Below, in pieces: positions 1 to 7,716 of a DNA stretch of 64,000 nucleotides. Origin of the DNA: Arcicella aurantiaca. Lineage in GTDB: Bacteria; Bacteroidota; Bacteroidia; Cytophagales; Spirosomataceae. Location of the stretch: contig NZ_QGGO01000007.1 of assembly GCF_003148625.1 (NCBI RefSeq), positions 172,909-236,908 on the forward strand, given 5' to 3'. The position numbers were made by a program, and so were the translations under genes. Each line of letters starts with the position of its first letter. The first letter of the stretch is position 1. The notes under the pieces are model-generated. The model was not told the DNA's origin and did no database searches. It saw only the letters and a list, made by a program, of their open reading frames with translations.

Positions 1-207
1 GAATCAGACCTTTTGGAGTTTTTGGTTCAACATAAAAACGAAACTTTGTCGAGAGATAAAATCCTGATAGCCATTTGGGGCGACGACGACTATTTCAAAG
101 GTAGAAGTTTAGACGTTTTCATTACTCGACTTCGTAAATATATTAGCCAAGACCCAAGCGTTAAATTAACCAATGTTCACGGCGTTGGGTTTAGATTAGA
201 GGTGTAA
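1..207 (+). CDS. OmpR-family response regulator, C-terminal part
   Basis: The reading frame is open from the first base of the window, so this is the 3' end of a longer gene. The 68 visible residues form a typical OmpR/PhoB winged-helix DNA-binding domain: a recognition-helix region with SRDKILIAIWGDDDYFKGRS, then DVFITRLRKYI and the closing wing NVHGVGFRLEV. The receiver domain must lie upstream, and a sensor kinase would usually be adjacent there. A TTG at base 13 could be read as a start but would give an incomplete domain. A REP-like palindrome begins 4 bases after the stop codon. The target genes are unknown. Confidence 0.85.
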   Translation, partial: ESDLLEFLVQHKNETLSRDKILIAIWGDDDYFKGRSLDVFITRLRKYISQDPSVKLTNVHGVGFRLEV

Positions 208-210
208 AAT

Positions 211-287
211 GTAGCATGGGAATCCTTCCCATGTGAATTATAAGTATTCGTTCAAAACACGCCTCACGGGAAAAAATCCCGTGATAC
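211..287. repeat. REPIN-like pair of palindromes
   Basis: GTAG at 211-214 is followed by CATGGGAA-tcc-TTCCCATG (to 233). A second hairpin, TCACGGGA-aaaaa-TCCCGTGA, spans 264-284 and ends in TAC at 287. A 5' GTAG followed by a hairpin, repeated in inverted orientation, is the layout of REP doublets. The first stem is a variant of the copy at 18343-18368, with a compensated base pair. Confidence 0.7.
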
Positions 288-330
288 CATAATATTTTTC
301 AAATTTCCCACTACCTTTGCATCAGTTTAT

Positions 331-571
331 GGTGCTTTCTATTCGTTATCGAACGAATTTAACGCTTAATAGGGAAATCGGTAAAAGCCGATACTGTCCC
401 CGCAACTGTAAGTTTTACAAAGTCATTACCATTCTTCAATAACCACTGGGAACAGTTGGCAGTAAGCAGTAAACAGTAAACAGAGTTAATTTCTGATAGC
501 TGATAACTGATAACTGATAACTGAAATCGGGAAGGTTCAGTAATGATAAAACGAGTCAGGAGACCTGCCAT
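331..571 (+). promoter_or_regulatory. Cobalamin (AdoCbl-type) riboswitch
   Basis: Conserved elements appear in the expected order: GGTGC at 331, AATAGGGAAatCGGTaaaaGCCG at about 368-390, the core TGTCCCCGCAACTGTAA at 395-411, CCACTGGG at 443-450, CGGGAAGG at 528-535, and the B12-box region GAGTCAGGAGACCTGCC at 553-569. It precedes a BtuB-like receptor by about 195 bases, as expected for B12-repressed uptake genes. The segment between CCACTGGG and CGGGAAGG is enlarged to about 77 bases. It holds two facing sets of 7-base repeats, CAGTAAA-type at 453-483 and AACTGAT-type at 493-523, which can pair with each other. This peripheral arm may be a repeat-derived expansion. The leader appears to control the genes from 765 onward. 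Confidence 0.93.
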
Positions 572-664
572 TAAATCATTCTTGATTTTTGTTTACGGAG
601 GATGAACAAAATTGAGCGTTAGAATTTCTCTTTTTTTAATCAAACATTACATCATTTTAGCGTC

Positions 665-700
665 AGAAGAGCAAAATCTTCTCTGATTGGTTTTGTTATT
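665..700 (+). terminator. Possible expression-platform hairpin
   Basis: AGAAGA (665-670), loop gcaaaa, TCTTCT (677-682), followed by a T-rich stretch. It lies between the cobalamin riboswitch and the receptor start codon, so it could be the switch's terminator. The stem is only 6 bp and AT-rich, so support is weak; control at translation initiation is equally possible. Confidence 0.3.
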
Positions 701-764
701 TTCGTATTTCTATGCAAAAATAATCAAGTCAATTACTAATTTCTATGTATTGTTAACCCTTCAA

Positions 765-2747
765 ATGTTGAAAACTTTACAAAAAATCTTTTTATTCGTG
801 GGCTTATGTTTTGCCCAATTTACTTTCGCTCAAAACAACGTATCAACCGTTGCTAATAAGAACTTAGATGAAGTAATTATTACTGGAAACAAAACAGAAC
901 AAAAACAATCACAAACAGGAAAAGTGGTTACGATTCTTTCTGATTCTATTCTACAAAAGTATCAATCTCAGACGATTACAGAATTATTGACTCGTCAAGC
1001 AGGATTTATGATTGTGGGTTCACAAAATACATCTGGTACTAATCAAGACGTGTATTTGCGTGGAGCAAGTACAGGAAATACTCTTATTTTAATTGACGGA
1101 ATGCCCGTTTATGACCCTTCTGGAATCTCATCAAATTTTGACCTCAATATGATTACCGTTGCAGAATGTGAGCGTATTGAAATCTTGAAAGGGGCTCAAT
1201 CAACGCTTTATGGTTCTGATGCTGTGGCTGGTGTGATTAATATTTTCACGAAAAAAGGAAAATCAAATCAACCAATCAGTGGTAGTGCTTCGGTAAATGC
1301 AGGTTCTTATGGAACTTACAGAGCAACCGTTGGGATTAATGGAGCTTTTAATAAAGGTTATTACAATGTTCAATACACTCGTTTGCAATCAGATGGTTTT
1401 TCGGCAGCCTTCGATAAAGATGGTAATAAAGGATTCGATAATGACGGAATTCGTCAAAATAATATCTTAGCCAATGTTGGATATAATCTTACTAAAAACC
1501 TTCAAGTAAAATTTCGTACTTTAATCAATGGCTACAAAAACGATATTGATGCAGGTGCTTTTGCTGATGAAAAAGACTATACCATCGACCAAAAATTCAA
1601 GATGTTTGCTTTGGGTTTAGTTCATAGTTATGCAAAAGGTAAATTGACGTTTAATTACGGATATAGCAAAAGCGAGAGAAACTTTGTGGATGATTCTACC
1701 TCAGTAGAAAAAGGAGCTTTCAATAAGTATGTTAAACAGTTTTACGGAGGCGATACTCACTACGCAGAAATTTATAACTCTTTGAAAATCAATGATGATT
1801 TTGAATTGGTAGCAGGTGCAGATTATCGTTTTGCTAATACAGACCAAACTTACGTGTCATACAGTCAATATGGGAAATATGCTTCGCCAGCTCTTGGTGC
1901 AGATACTGCTAAAACCAATATTTTCAGTGTGTATGCTTCGGGATTATTGAAAACAAATGCTGGGTTTTTCTTAGAATTGGGTGGACGTTATAACAATCAT
2001 TCTTTGTATGGTAGCAATTTTACCTATTCATTTAATCCATCTTATTTGATTGACGACCAATTGAAAGTTTTTGTCAATCTATCTTCTGGTTTCAAAGCTC
2101 CTTCGTTATACCAATTATATTCTCCTTACGGAAATAAAGGATTGAAGCCAGAAAAATCAGTTTCTACTGAAGCAGGTATTCAAGCCTTCTCGAAAGATAA
2201 AAATTCAAATATCAGAGTGTTGTATTTTGATAGAAACATAAAAGATGTTATTTATTTTGAGTCTCTTTCAAAAGCCCCTTATGGACGTTATATCAATTTT
2301 GATAAACAACATGATTATGGTTGGGAAGTTGAAGGGAAAACGCAAATCGGGAAGTTTAATTTATGGGCAAATGTAACGCTATTGCAAGGAGCAATTACTA
2401 CGCAAATTGCCAAAAAAGATACTACTTACAACAACCTTTTCCGTCGTCCAGAAAGCATTATTAACTTCGGTATTGGTTATTCTGTTTCTCCTAAATTGTA
2501 TGTTAGCACCAATTTAAGAAGCATCGGAAAACGTACTGACCGTTTTTATAATAGTGCAACTTTCAAGACAGAAAGCGTAACGCTAAATGCCTACACAACG
2601 CTTGATTTTTATGCAGAATATAAATTTACAAAAAACATTAAGGCTTATGTGGATTTGAAAAATATTACTGACGAACAATATTTTGATGTTTACGGCTATA
2701 ATAGTCGAAGATTTAACTTTATGACAGGTCTTAGTATAACGTTTTAA
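765..2747 (+). CDS. btuB: TonB-dependent vitamin B12 receptor, BtuB-like
   Basis: 660-residue outer-membrane receptor expected to bind cobalamin and import it using TonB energy. The ATG at 765 gives a clean signal peptide ending FTFAQ near residue 23; the frame is open further upstream but only from weaker starts without a signal. The TonB-box-like LDEVIITG is at about residue 34-41. The plug follows, with the typical RGAS, ILIDGMP and RIEILKGAQSTLYGSDAVAG, and then a 22-strand-type barrel ending in aromatic ITF. No carboxypeptidase-regulatory N-terminal domain is present, as in classical BtuB. Assignment to B12 rests mainly on the cobalamin riboswitch upstream and the downstream B12-type genes. 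Siderophore receptors share the fold, so the substrate is inferred. Confidence 0.88.
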   Translation: MLKTLQKIFLFVGLCFAQFTFAQNNVSTVANKNLDEVIITGNKTEQKQSQTGKVVTILSDSILQKYQSQTITELLTRQAGFMIVGSQNTSGTNQDVYLRGASTGNTLILIDGMPVYDPSGISSNFDLNMITVAECERIEILKGAQSTLYGSDAVAGVINIFTKKGKSNQPISGSASVNAGSYGTYRATVGINGAFNKGYYNVQYTRLQSDGFSAAFDKDGNKGFDNDGIRQNNILANVGYNLTKNLQVKFRTLINGYKNDIDAGAFADEKDYTIDQKFKMFALGLVHSYAKGKLTFNYGYSKSERNFVDDSTSVEKGAFNKYVKQFYGGDTHYAEIYNSLKINDDFELVAGADYRFANTDQTYVSYSQYGKYASPALGADTAKTNIFSVYASGLLKTNAGFFLELGGRYNNHSLYGSNFTYSFNPSYLIDDQLKVFVNLSSGFKAPSLYQLYSPYGNKGLKPEKSVSTEAGIQAFSKDKNSNIRVLYFDRNIKDVIYFESLSKAPYGRYINFDKQHDYGWEVEGKTQIGKFNLWANVTLLQGAITTQIAKKDTTYNNLFRRPESIINFGIGYSVSPKLYVSTNLRSIGKRTDRFYNSATFKTESVTLNAYTTLDFYAEYKFTKNIKAYVDLKNITDEQYFDVYGYNSRRFNFMTGLSITF

Positions 2748-2760
2748 TAATCCAGATTTA

Positions 2761-2792
2761 AACGCAAGCTGGGTTTGAACCCAGCTTGCGTT
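2761..2792. repeat. Perfect 15-bp palindrome (family P1, copy 1)
   Basis: AACGCAAGCTGGGTT at 2761-2775 and its exact complement at 2778-2792, with a 2-base loop. It can act as a stem between btuB and the next gene. A related palindrome at 3505-3536 differs at two stem positions, each compensated on the other arm. Confidence 0.8.
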
Positions 2793-2821
2793 AGTCCAAA
2801 TAATCAATACCCCCAACTACC

Positions 2822-3409
2822 ATGAAACAGACATTAAAACCTCGTTTTTTAACGCTTTTATTTTTTATTTTGGTAATGGCTATTATCAGAATTCTGAATG
2901 TCGAAAAATTGACTTCTTTCAATGAATACACACCTTTGGGTGCTATGTGTATGTTTGGAGGAGCGTATTTTTCCAATAAATGGAAAGCCATTTTGTTTCC
3001 GTTGGGGATGCTTTTGGTGAGTGATTTGGTGATAAATAAAGTAGTTTATCAAGGCAAATATGGCGTAATGTATAGCGGTTGGTATTGGATTTATGCCATA
3101 TTTGGGCTGATTACACTTTACAGCAAACAAATTTTGCAAAAGATAAATGTAAAAAATATTTTCATAGCCGCTATTTGTGCGGCAGTTGGACATTGGGTTT
3201 TGGCAGATACTATTGTGTTTATCGGTGGCGGAACAGATTTAAGAACGATGCTTCCATTGAGCCGTGATTGGGCTGGTTTACAACAATGTCTCATTCAAGG
3301 ATTTCCATTTATGAAAAACTTTTTGGTGGGTACGTTAGCATATAGTGGATTAATGTTCGGGGCATTTGAATTATTGCAAGTACGTTTTCCAAAATTAGCG
3401 ATAGCGTAG
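2822..3409 (+). CDS. DUF6580-family membrane protein, putative B12-related transport
   Basis: 195-residue integral membrane protein resembling the DUF6580 family of putative transport proteins. About five hydrophobic helices are visible, starting with LTLLFFILVMAIIRIL (residues 10-25) and ending with LVGTLAYSGLMFGAFELL. A conserved-looking EYTPLGAMCMFGGAYF motif sits near residues 39-54. The gene lies 75 bases after the btuB-like receptor, inside the riboswitch-led cluster, and is followed by a BtuF-like protein. That context suggests an inner-membrane step of corrinoid uptake or salvage, perhaps as an ECF-type substrate-binding component. No ATPase subunit is present in the window. The membrane location is clear; the transported substrate is inferred from position only. 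Confidence 0.75.
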   Translation: MKQTLKPRFLTLLFFILVMAIIRILNVEKLTSFNEYTPLGAMCMFGGAYFSNKWKAILFPLGMLLVSDLVINKVVYQGKYGVMYSGWYWIYAIFGLITLYSKQILQKINVKNIFIAAICAAVGHWVLADTIVFIGGGTDLRTMLPLSRDWAGLQQCLIQGFPFMKNFLVGTLAYSGLMFGAFELLQVRFPKLAIA

Positions 3410-3504
3410 CTTCATGGTTCTATTTTTTGGAAAATCAGAAACAATCACTGCATGATTAATGTAAAAGTTGTGATATGATTTACACACAAAACGCTAATTG
3501 AACT

Positions 3505-3536
3505 AACGCAGGCGGGGTTCAAACCCCGCCTGCGTT
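3505..3536. repeat. Perfect 15-bp palindrome (family P1, copy 2)
   Basis: AACGCAGGCGGGGTT at 3505-3519 and its exact complement at 3522-3536, with a 2-base loop. Compared with 2761-2792, two stem pairs have changed on both arms. It sits 16 bases upstream of the BtuF-like start codon, so it could influence translation as well as end the upstream transcript. Confidence 0.8.
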
Positions 3537-3552
3537 CTATAAATCATAAAAA

Positions 3553-4485
3553 ATGAAAGCCGTTTCCTTCCTTCCTGCCGCAACCCAGATGATTTACGAC
3601 ATGGGTTTGCAAGACCTTTTGTATGGCGTAACGTTTGAATGCCCCCAAAAATCTCGAACAGAAAAAGAGATTTTAGTTCGTTGTGTTTTGGAAGGTAAAG
3701 ACTATTCGAGTGAAGAAATTGACCGTATTTTTTCTGCTTCAAAAGCACAAGGAAAAAGTCTTTATTATGTAGAAGAAGATAAACTACAAGCCATTGCACC
3801 CGACATTGTTATTACGCAAGACGTTTGTGAAGTTTGCCAAATTGATACCAAATGCACCCAAGCGGTCATTGATAATCTTGAAAAAACACCTCTCATCATC
3901 ACATTAACCCCCCAAAGCTTGACTGATGTATTTCAGTCTGCCATCACAATTGCTTCGGCATTGGGTCGAGAAGAAGCTGCTTTTCATTATTTGGCGAATC
4001 TTCAGAACCGAATAGATACCGCCATTGACATTCTCCGAGAACATCGGGCTTTGCCGAAGCGAGTGATGGTCATGGAATGGATTGAACCAATTTATAACTG
4101 TGGACACTGGATTCCGCATCAAATTGCGTATGCAGGTGGTGTGGATATGTTAAGTAATCCTTCGGGAGATAGCATTGTGACTTCTTGGGAAAAAGTATTG
4201 AAATACGACCCCGAAGTTTTAGTCATAGCTCCTTGCGGTTTTGAAACCAAGCGGAGTTTAGAAGAATTACACCTGTTAAGTTCCCAAAAAGGTTGGGAAA
4301 ATCTGCAAGCAGTACAAAATAAATCGGTTTATATCCTTGATTATGATTTATTTACCCAACCAAGTGCCTCGACCTTAGTAAATGGTATCGAAATTTTGGC
4401 AGCATTATTTCACCCTACACTTTTTAATATTCCTGAATCATTGAAACACAAAGTTTATGCAGTTTTCAATGAAATTTTAGTTTAA
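3553..4485 (+). CDS. BtuF-like cobalamin-binding protein without signal peptide
   Basis: 310-residue protein of the helical-backbone metal/cobalamin-binding fold (BtuF/FhuD type). It opens directly with MKAVSFLPAATQMIYDMG, the first strand and helix of the fold, so it has no signal peptide and should be cytoplasmic unless exported another way. The stretch ITQDVCEVC at about residues 93-101 is characteristic of signal-less BtuF-like proteins next to B12 genes in several phyla. A further Cys follows in DTKC. The C-terminal lobe contains DPEVLVIAPCGF. It lies 143 bases after the DUF6580 gene and before two DUF71 ATPases, supporting a role in corrinoid salvage. Whether it binds B12 or a precursor cannot be read from the sequence. 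Confidence 0.8.
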   Translation: MKAVSFLPAATQMIYDMGLQDLLYGVTFECPQKSRTEKEILVRCVLEGKDYSSEEIDRIFSASKAQGKSLYYVEEDKLQAIAPDIVITQDVCEVCQIDTKCTQAVIDNLEKTPLIITLTPQSLTDVFQSAITIASALGREEAAFHYLANLQNRIDTAIDILREHRALPKRVMVMEWIEPIYNCGHWIPHQIAYAGGVDMLSNPSGDSIVTSWEKVLKYDPEVLVIAPCGFETKRSLEELHLLSSQKGWENLQAVQNKSVYILDYDLFTQPSASTLVNGIEILAALFHPTLFNIPESLKHKVYAVFNEILV

Positions 4486-4518
4486 CAATAACACATTAAA
4501 TAGCCTCTAACTTGTTCA

Positions 4519-4552
4519 TTGGTCTGGTGCGAAAGTGTCAGACCAAATTTAT
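4519..4552 (+). terminator. Hairpin between BtuF-like and DUF71 genes
   Basis: TTGGTCTG (4519-4526), loop of 12, CAGACCAA (4539-4546), then ATTTATATT. The stem is 8 bp with a modest T-rich tail. It may terminate or attenuate transcription before the DUF71 pair. Confidence 0.5.
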
Positions 4553-4654
4553 ATTAAAATGAATTGTGCTGATAATGATTCAAAAGTTAGTATTCTTGGA
4601 AAATAGTAAAGCCTGTCTCTGTCACCTAAAAACTCAACCCCAATTACTATTCAA

Positions 4655-5359
4655 ATGCAAAAAAGAGCCTTAATGAATTGGTCTGGAGGGAAAGACTCAG
4701 CCCTTTCTCTTTATCATATTCTTCAAAATAAAGAATACGAAGTTGAATATCTTTTAACGTCCTTGAATGATTCTTTCAAAAGAGTTTCGATGCACGGCGT
4801 TCGGGAAGAGTTGCTCGACCAACAAGCTGAAAATATTGGTATTGATTTGGTAAAATTGCGTTTGGCAGAAACTGTTTCGATGGAAGAATATCAAGCAAAA
4901 ATGGCTGAAACTATGCAACCATTAATTGAATCGGGGATTGAATATTCTATTTTTGGCGATATTTTCTTGGAAGATTTACGCCTACATCGAGAACAACGTT
5001 TGGCAGAAGTAGGCATGAAAGGTGTTTTCCCAATCTGGAAACGCCCTTCTTTGGAATTATTAGATGAATTTTGGGATTTAGGTTTTAAAACAATTGTCGT
5101 TGCCATCAATGGAAATCAATTAGATAAATCATTTTGTGGTAGAATTCTCGACCGTGATTTTGTCAAAGATTTACCACCAACGGTTGACCCTTGTGGTGAA
5201 AATGGCGAATTCCATACCTTCGTTTTTGAAACGCCTTATTTTAAAAAGCCCATTAAATTTGATATTGGAGAAACCGTTGATAAAACCTATCATTTCAAAA
5301 ATTCAGACGGCGATGATTTAACTTCGACTTACTTTTTTACAGATTTGATTCCTAAATAA
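4655..5359 (+). CDS. DUF71/COG2102 ATP-binding protein (Dph6-like), first copy
   Basis: 234-residue adenine-nucleotide alpha-hydrolase superfamily member. The PP-loop WSGGKDSALSL is at residues 9-19, followed by HGVREELL near 48-55, the conserved FGDIFLED near 107-114, and the DUF71 signature CGENGEFHTFVF near 182-193. The archaeal and eukaryotic relative Dph6 makes diphthamide, which bacteria lack; published comparative genomics links bacterial DUF71 copies beside btu genes to B12 salvage. The neighbours here fit that view. The probable chemistry is ATP-dependent amidation of a carboxylate via an adenylate, but the substrate is not shown. The stop codon directly abuts the start of a second DUF71 gene, indicating co-translation. 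Confidence 0.85.
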   Translation: MQKRALMNWSGGKDSALSLYHILQNKEYEVEYLLTSLNDSFKRVSMHGVREELLDQQAENIGIDLVKLRLAETVSMEEYQAKMAETMQPLIESGIEYSIFGDIFLEDLRLHREQRLAEVGMKGVFPIWKRPSLELLDEFWDLGFKTIVVAINGNQLDKSFCGRILDRDFVKDLPPTVDPCGENGEFHTFVFETPYFKKPIKFDIGETVDKTYHFKNSDGDDLTSTYFFTDLIPK

Positions 5360-6001
5360 ATGAACTTAATTTGCTCATGGTCAGGTGGTAAAGATTCTTG
5401 TTTTGCTTTGATGCAAATGAATCAGCAACCAGCAGTTTTATTAAATGCTTTGAATGAAAACGGAGAAATTAGTCGCTCGCACGGCTTGCATACGAGCATT
5501 TTGCAAGCTCAAGCCAAGGCAATGAATGTTCCGATTGATTTTATTTCAGCAACTTGGAGTGATTATACAGGAAATTTTATCCAAAAACTCCAAGAACTTA
5601 GCCAGCAATATGAATTAACTGATGCTGTTTTTGGTGATATAGATATTGACGTTCACCGAGAATGGGAAGAGAGCGTTTGTCAATCTGCCAATCTAAATTG
5701 TCATTTGCCTTTATGGCAAAAAGACCGTAAGGGTCTGGTTTTCAGTATGATTGAATCAGGAGTAGTAGCCATGATAGTTTCTTGCAATGACCATTTAGGG
5801 CAAGGGTTTTTAGGTAAAATAATAAACCCAGAAACCATTGTGGCGTTGGAAAGGAAAGGAGTAGATGTATGTGGCGAAAATGGCGAATTTCACACAGTAG
5901 TATTAGATTGTCCACTTTTTGCCAGTCCAATAGACGTTATTTTAGGTGAAAAAAAGAGTAATGGAACGGGTTATAATTTCTTGGAGTTAAGGATAAAGTA
6001 G
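5360..6001 (+). CDS. DUF71/COG2102 ATP-binding protein (Dph6-like), second copy
   Basis: 213-residue paralogue of the preceding gene, starting on the base after its TAA. It has WSGGKDSCFAL at residues 7-17, HGLHTSILQAQA near 41-52, VFGDIDIDVHREW near 90-102 and CGENGEFHTVVL near 172-183. The motifs match the first copy, but the middle of the protein diverges strongly, so this is an old duplication rather than a recent one. The two proteins may form a heterodimer or act on two corrinoid side chains; both ideas are inference. It completes the likely translationally coupled pair within the B12 locus. Confidence 0.85.
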   Translation: MNLICSWSGGKDSCFALMQMNQQPAVLLNALNENGEISRSHGLHTSILQAQAKAMNVPIDFISATWSDYTGNFIQKLQELSQQYELTDAVFGDIDIDVHREWEESVCQSANLNCHLPLWQKDRKGLVFSMIESGVVAMIVSCNDHLGQGFLGKIINPETIVALERKGVDVCGENGEFHTVVLDCPLFASPIDVILGEKKSNGTGYNFLELRIK

Positions 6002-6080
6002 AAGTTGAATTATCATATTAGACTTTCCCAAAGTTCTTTTTTACTTTCGGGAAGTTCAGAACATACGATAAGTTATAAAT

Positions 6081-6287
6081 ATGGAAAAACACGTAGCAGA
6101 TAGTTGTCCAAGATGCGGAGAAATTTTCACTTGTAAAGTAAATAATGTCTTGCAATGTGACTGTATGAAATTGGTTTTGACCAAAGCCGAAACCGAATAC
6201 ATTGCCGATATTACCGAATGGGAATATGATGGTAATTGTCTGTGTAATAAGTGTTTAATAGAATTGAAAGGCGAAGTGAAATCATAA
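6081..6287 (+). CDS. Cysteine-rich CWC-family small protein
   Basis: 68-residue protein with paired cysteines in the pattern of the cysteine-rich CWC domain: CPRCGEIFTC at residues 9-18, CDC at 27-29 and CLCNKC at 53-58. Seven or more cysteines in so short a protein suggest a bound metal, probably zinc. The gene is 79 bases after the second DUF71 gene, in the same direction, and ends the B12-type cluster. Proteins of this type are often found next to DUF71 or acyltransferase genes, but no reaction is known to me. The cytoplasmic location is inferred from the lack of a signal sequence. Confidence 0.75.
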   Translation: MEKHVADSCPRCGEIFTCKVNNVLQCDCMKLVLTKAETEYIADITEWEYDGNCLCNKCLIELKGEVKS

Positions 6288-6290
6288 TTT

Positions 6291-6333
6291 GATGTTCAAT
6301 GTTTGTTAATTTTTAATACAAACATCGAACATC
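6291..6333. terminator. Bidirectional hairpin between convergent genes
   Basis: GATGTTCAATGTTTGT (6291-6306) faces ACAAACATCGAACATC (6318-6333) with one mismatch and an AT-rich loop. It lies between the CWC gene and the end of mrp, which converge here, so it probably ends both transcripts. Confidence 0.65.
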
Positions 6334-6345
6334 GAATAACAAAAA

Positions 6346-7449
6346 TTATACTCTTACCTGTACAGGTTGCGTTTTTGCTTTATTGGCATTTCTAATGGCT
6401 ACTTGCTGAGCCAATAAATTAGCTGATTCACGGAAAGCCGTAGCGATAACGCCTTCGTCCATCACCGCAGGGCGACCAGCATCTCCAGCCTCACGAATGC
6501 CTTGAACAATTGGAATTTCGCCTAAAAGTTCAGTCTCAAATTTAGTAGCTAAATTCTTTCCCCCATCTTTCCCGAAAATGTAATATTTATTATCAGGCAA
6601 TTCTTCTGGTGTAAAATACGCCATGTTTTCAATTACACCCAAAACAGGAACATTAATTTGTGATTGACGGAAGAACATCAATCCTTTGGTAGCATCTGCC
6701 AAAGCCACTTTTTGAGGTGTTGTGACGATAACTGCACCCGTTACAGGAACTAATTGTACCAAAGAAAGGTGAATATCTGAAGTTCCCGGAGGAAGGTCAA
6801 TCAATAAATAATCTAATTCTCCCCAATGTGTATCGCTAAAAAATTGACGTAAAGCCTGCGTTGCCATTGGTCCTCTCCAAGGCACAGGATTATCTTGTGG
6901 TGCAAGAAAACCCATTGAAATCATTTTGATTCCGTACTGCATGATAGGCTGAATCATGTTTTTGCCATCAACTTGGTGAACCATTGGTTGCATATCTTCA
7001 GCCCCAAACATGACAGGAATAGAAGGACCTGAAATATCGGCATCAATAATACCAACCTTTGCTCCAGATTGTTTAAGAGCCATTGCTAAATTGGCAGTCA
7101 CCGTAGATTTTCCAACCCCCCCTTTACCAGAAGAAATAGCAATGATATTTTTTACATCAGGCAAAAGCGTTCCGCCCATACGAGAAGAAGTAACATCAGC
7201 CGTCATGTTTACCACCACGCTCAAATCAGGTTCAACGTGTGTATGAATTGCATCAACACAATCTTTACGGATTTTTTCCTTCAAAGGACACGCAGGAGTA
7301 GTTAGAACAACCGTAAAACGGACTTCACCCACACCCAATTCAATGTCTTTAATCATATTGAGCGTTATTAAATCCTTTTTCAAGTCAGGTTCTTGAACGG
7401 TTGATAACGCTCGAATAATATCTTCTTTTTTTATTTTTAAATCACCCAT
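6346..7449 (-). CDS. mrp: Mrp/ApbC-type Fe-S cluster carrier ATPase
   Basis: 367-residue P-loop ATPase of the Mrp/NBP35 family, which carries and delivers iron-sulfur clusters in the cytoplasm. The N-terminal MIP18/DUF59 domain (about residues 1-90) contains TTPACPLK. The deviant Walker A GKGGVGKST lies near 109-117, and the switch motifs DADISGPSIP and DLPPGTSDIHL follow. The usual C-terminal CxxC that holds the bridging cluster is absent: the expected place reads ENMAYFTPEELPDNKYYIFG. The downstream hairpin at 6291-6333 separates it from the B12 locus, and the kinase promoter diverges upstream. The family is certain; the mode of cluster binding without CxxC is not. Confidence 0.93.
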   Translation of the reverse strand: MGDLKIKKEDIIRALSTVQEPDLKKDLITLNMIKDIELGVGEVRFTVVLTTPACPLKEKIRKDCVDAIHTHVEPDLSVVVNMTADVTSSRMGGTLLPDVKNIIAISSGKGGVGKSTVTANLAMALKQSGAKVGIIDADISGPSIPVMFGAEDMQPMVHQVDGKNMIQPIMQYGIKMISMGFLAPQDNPVPWRGPMATQALRQFFSDTHWGELDYLLIDLPPGTSDIHLSLVQLVPVTGAVIVTTPQKVALADATKGLMFFRQSQINVPVLGVIENMAYFTPEELPDNKYYIFGKDGGKNLATKFETELLGEIPIVQGIREAGDAGRPAVMDEGVIATAFRESANLLAQQVAIRNANKAKTQPVQVRV

Positions 7450-7667
7450 GATTTTAATGAAATAATTAGTGAATTAGGGATTGATGTTTGACATCATATC
7501 AATCTCCAATTTTAATGTACAAAGATACGGCTGAAAATTGGAAGGAGAGTTAGAAAAAGAAAAAAGGCTTCGTAACTACTAAGGGCTTCTTTAAGTGTTG
7601 ATACAGGATATAAGGCTGTTCACCCCGATTAAAGGCTATTTAACGTAATAAAATGATTTTTGAAGTA

Positions 7668-7694
7668 TTGAAAGTTTGATAATTGATAATTTTG
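7668..7694 (+). promoter_or_regulatory. Bacteroidota-type promoter of kinase pair A
   Basis: TTG at 7668-7670, 16 bases, then TAATTTTG at 7687-7694, matching the TTG...TAnnTTTG promoter of this phylum. Predicted transcription start is about 7699, giving a leader of about 18 bases before the start at 7717. The rest of the 267-base gap to mrp shows no other feature. Confidence 0.55.
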
Positions 7695-7716
7695 TTTAAA
7701 AGTTGTAATAGGTAAA

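Noticed and set aside
359..571. A 70-codon minus-strand reading frame
   Set aside because: It lies exactly on the cobalamin riboswitch and its repeat arm; the RNA structure explains the sequence and the peptide looks like translated repeats.
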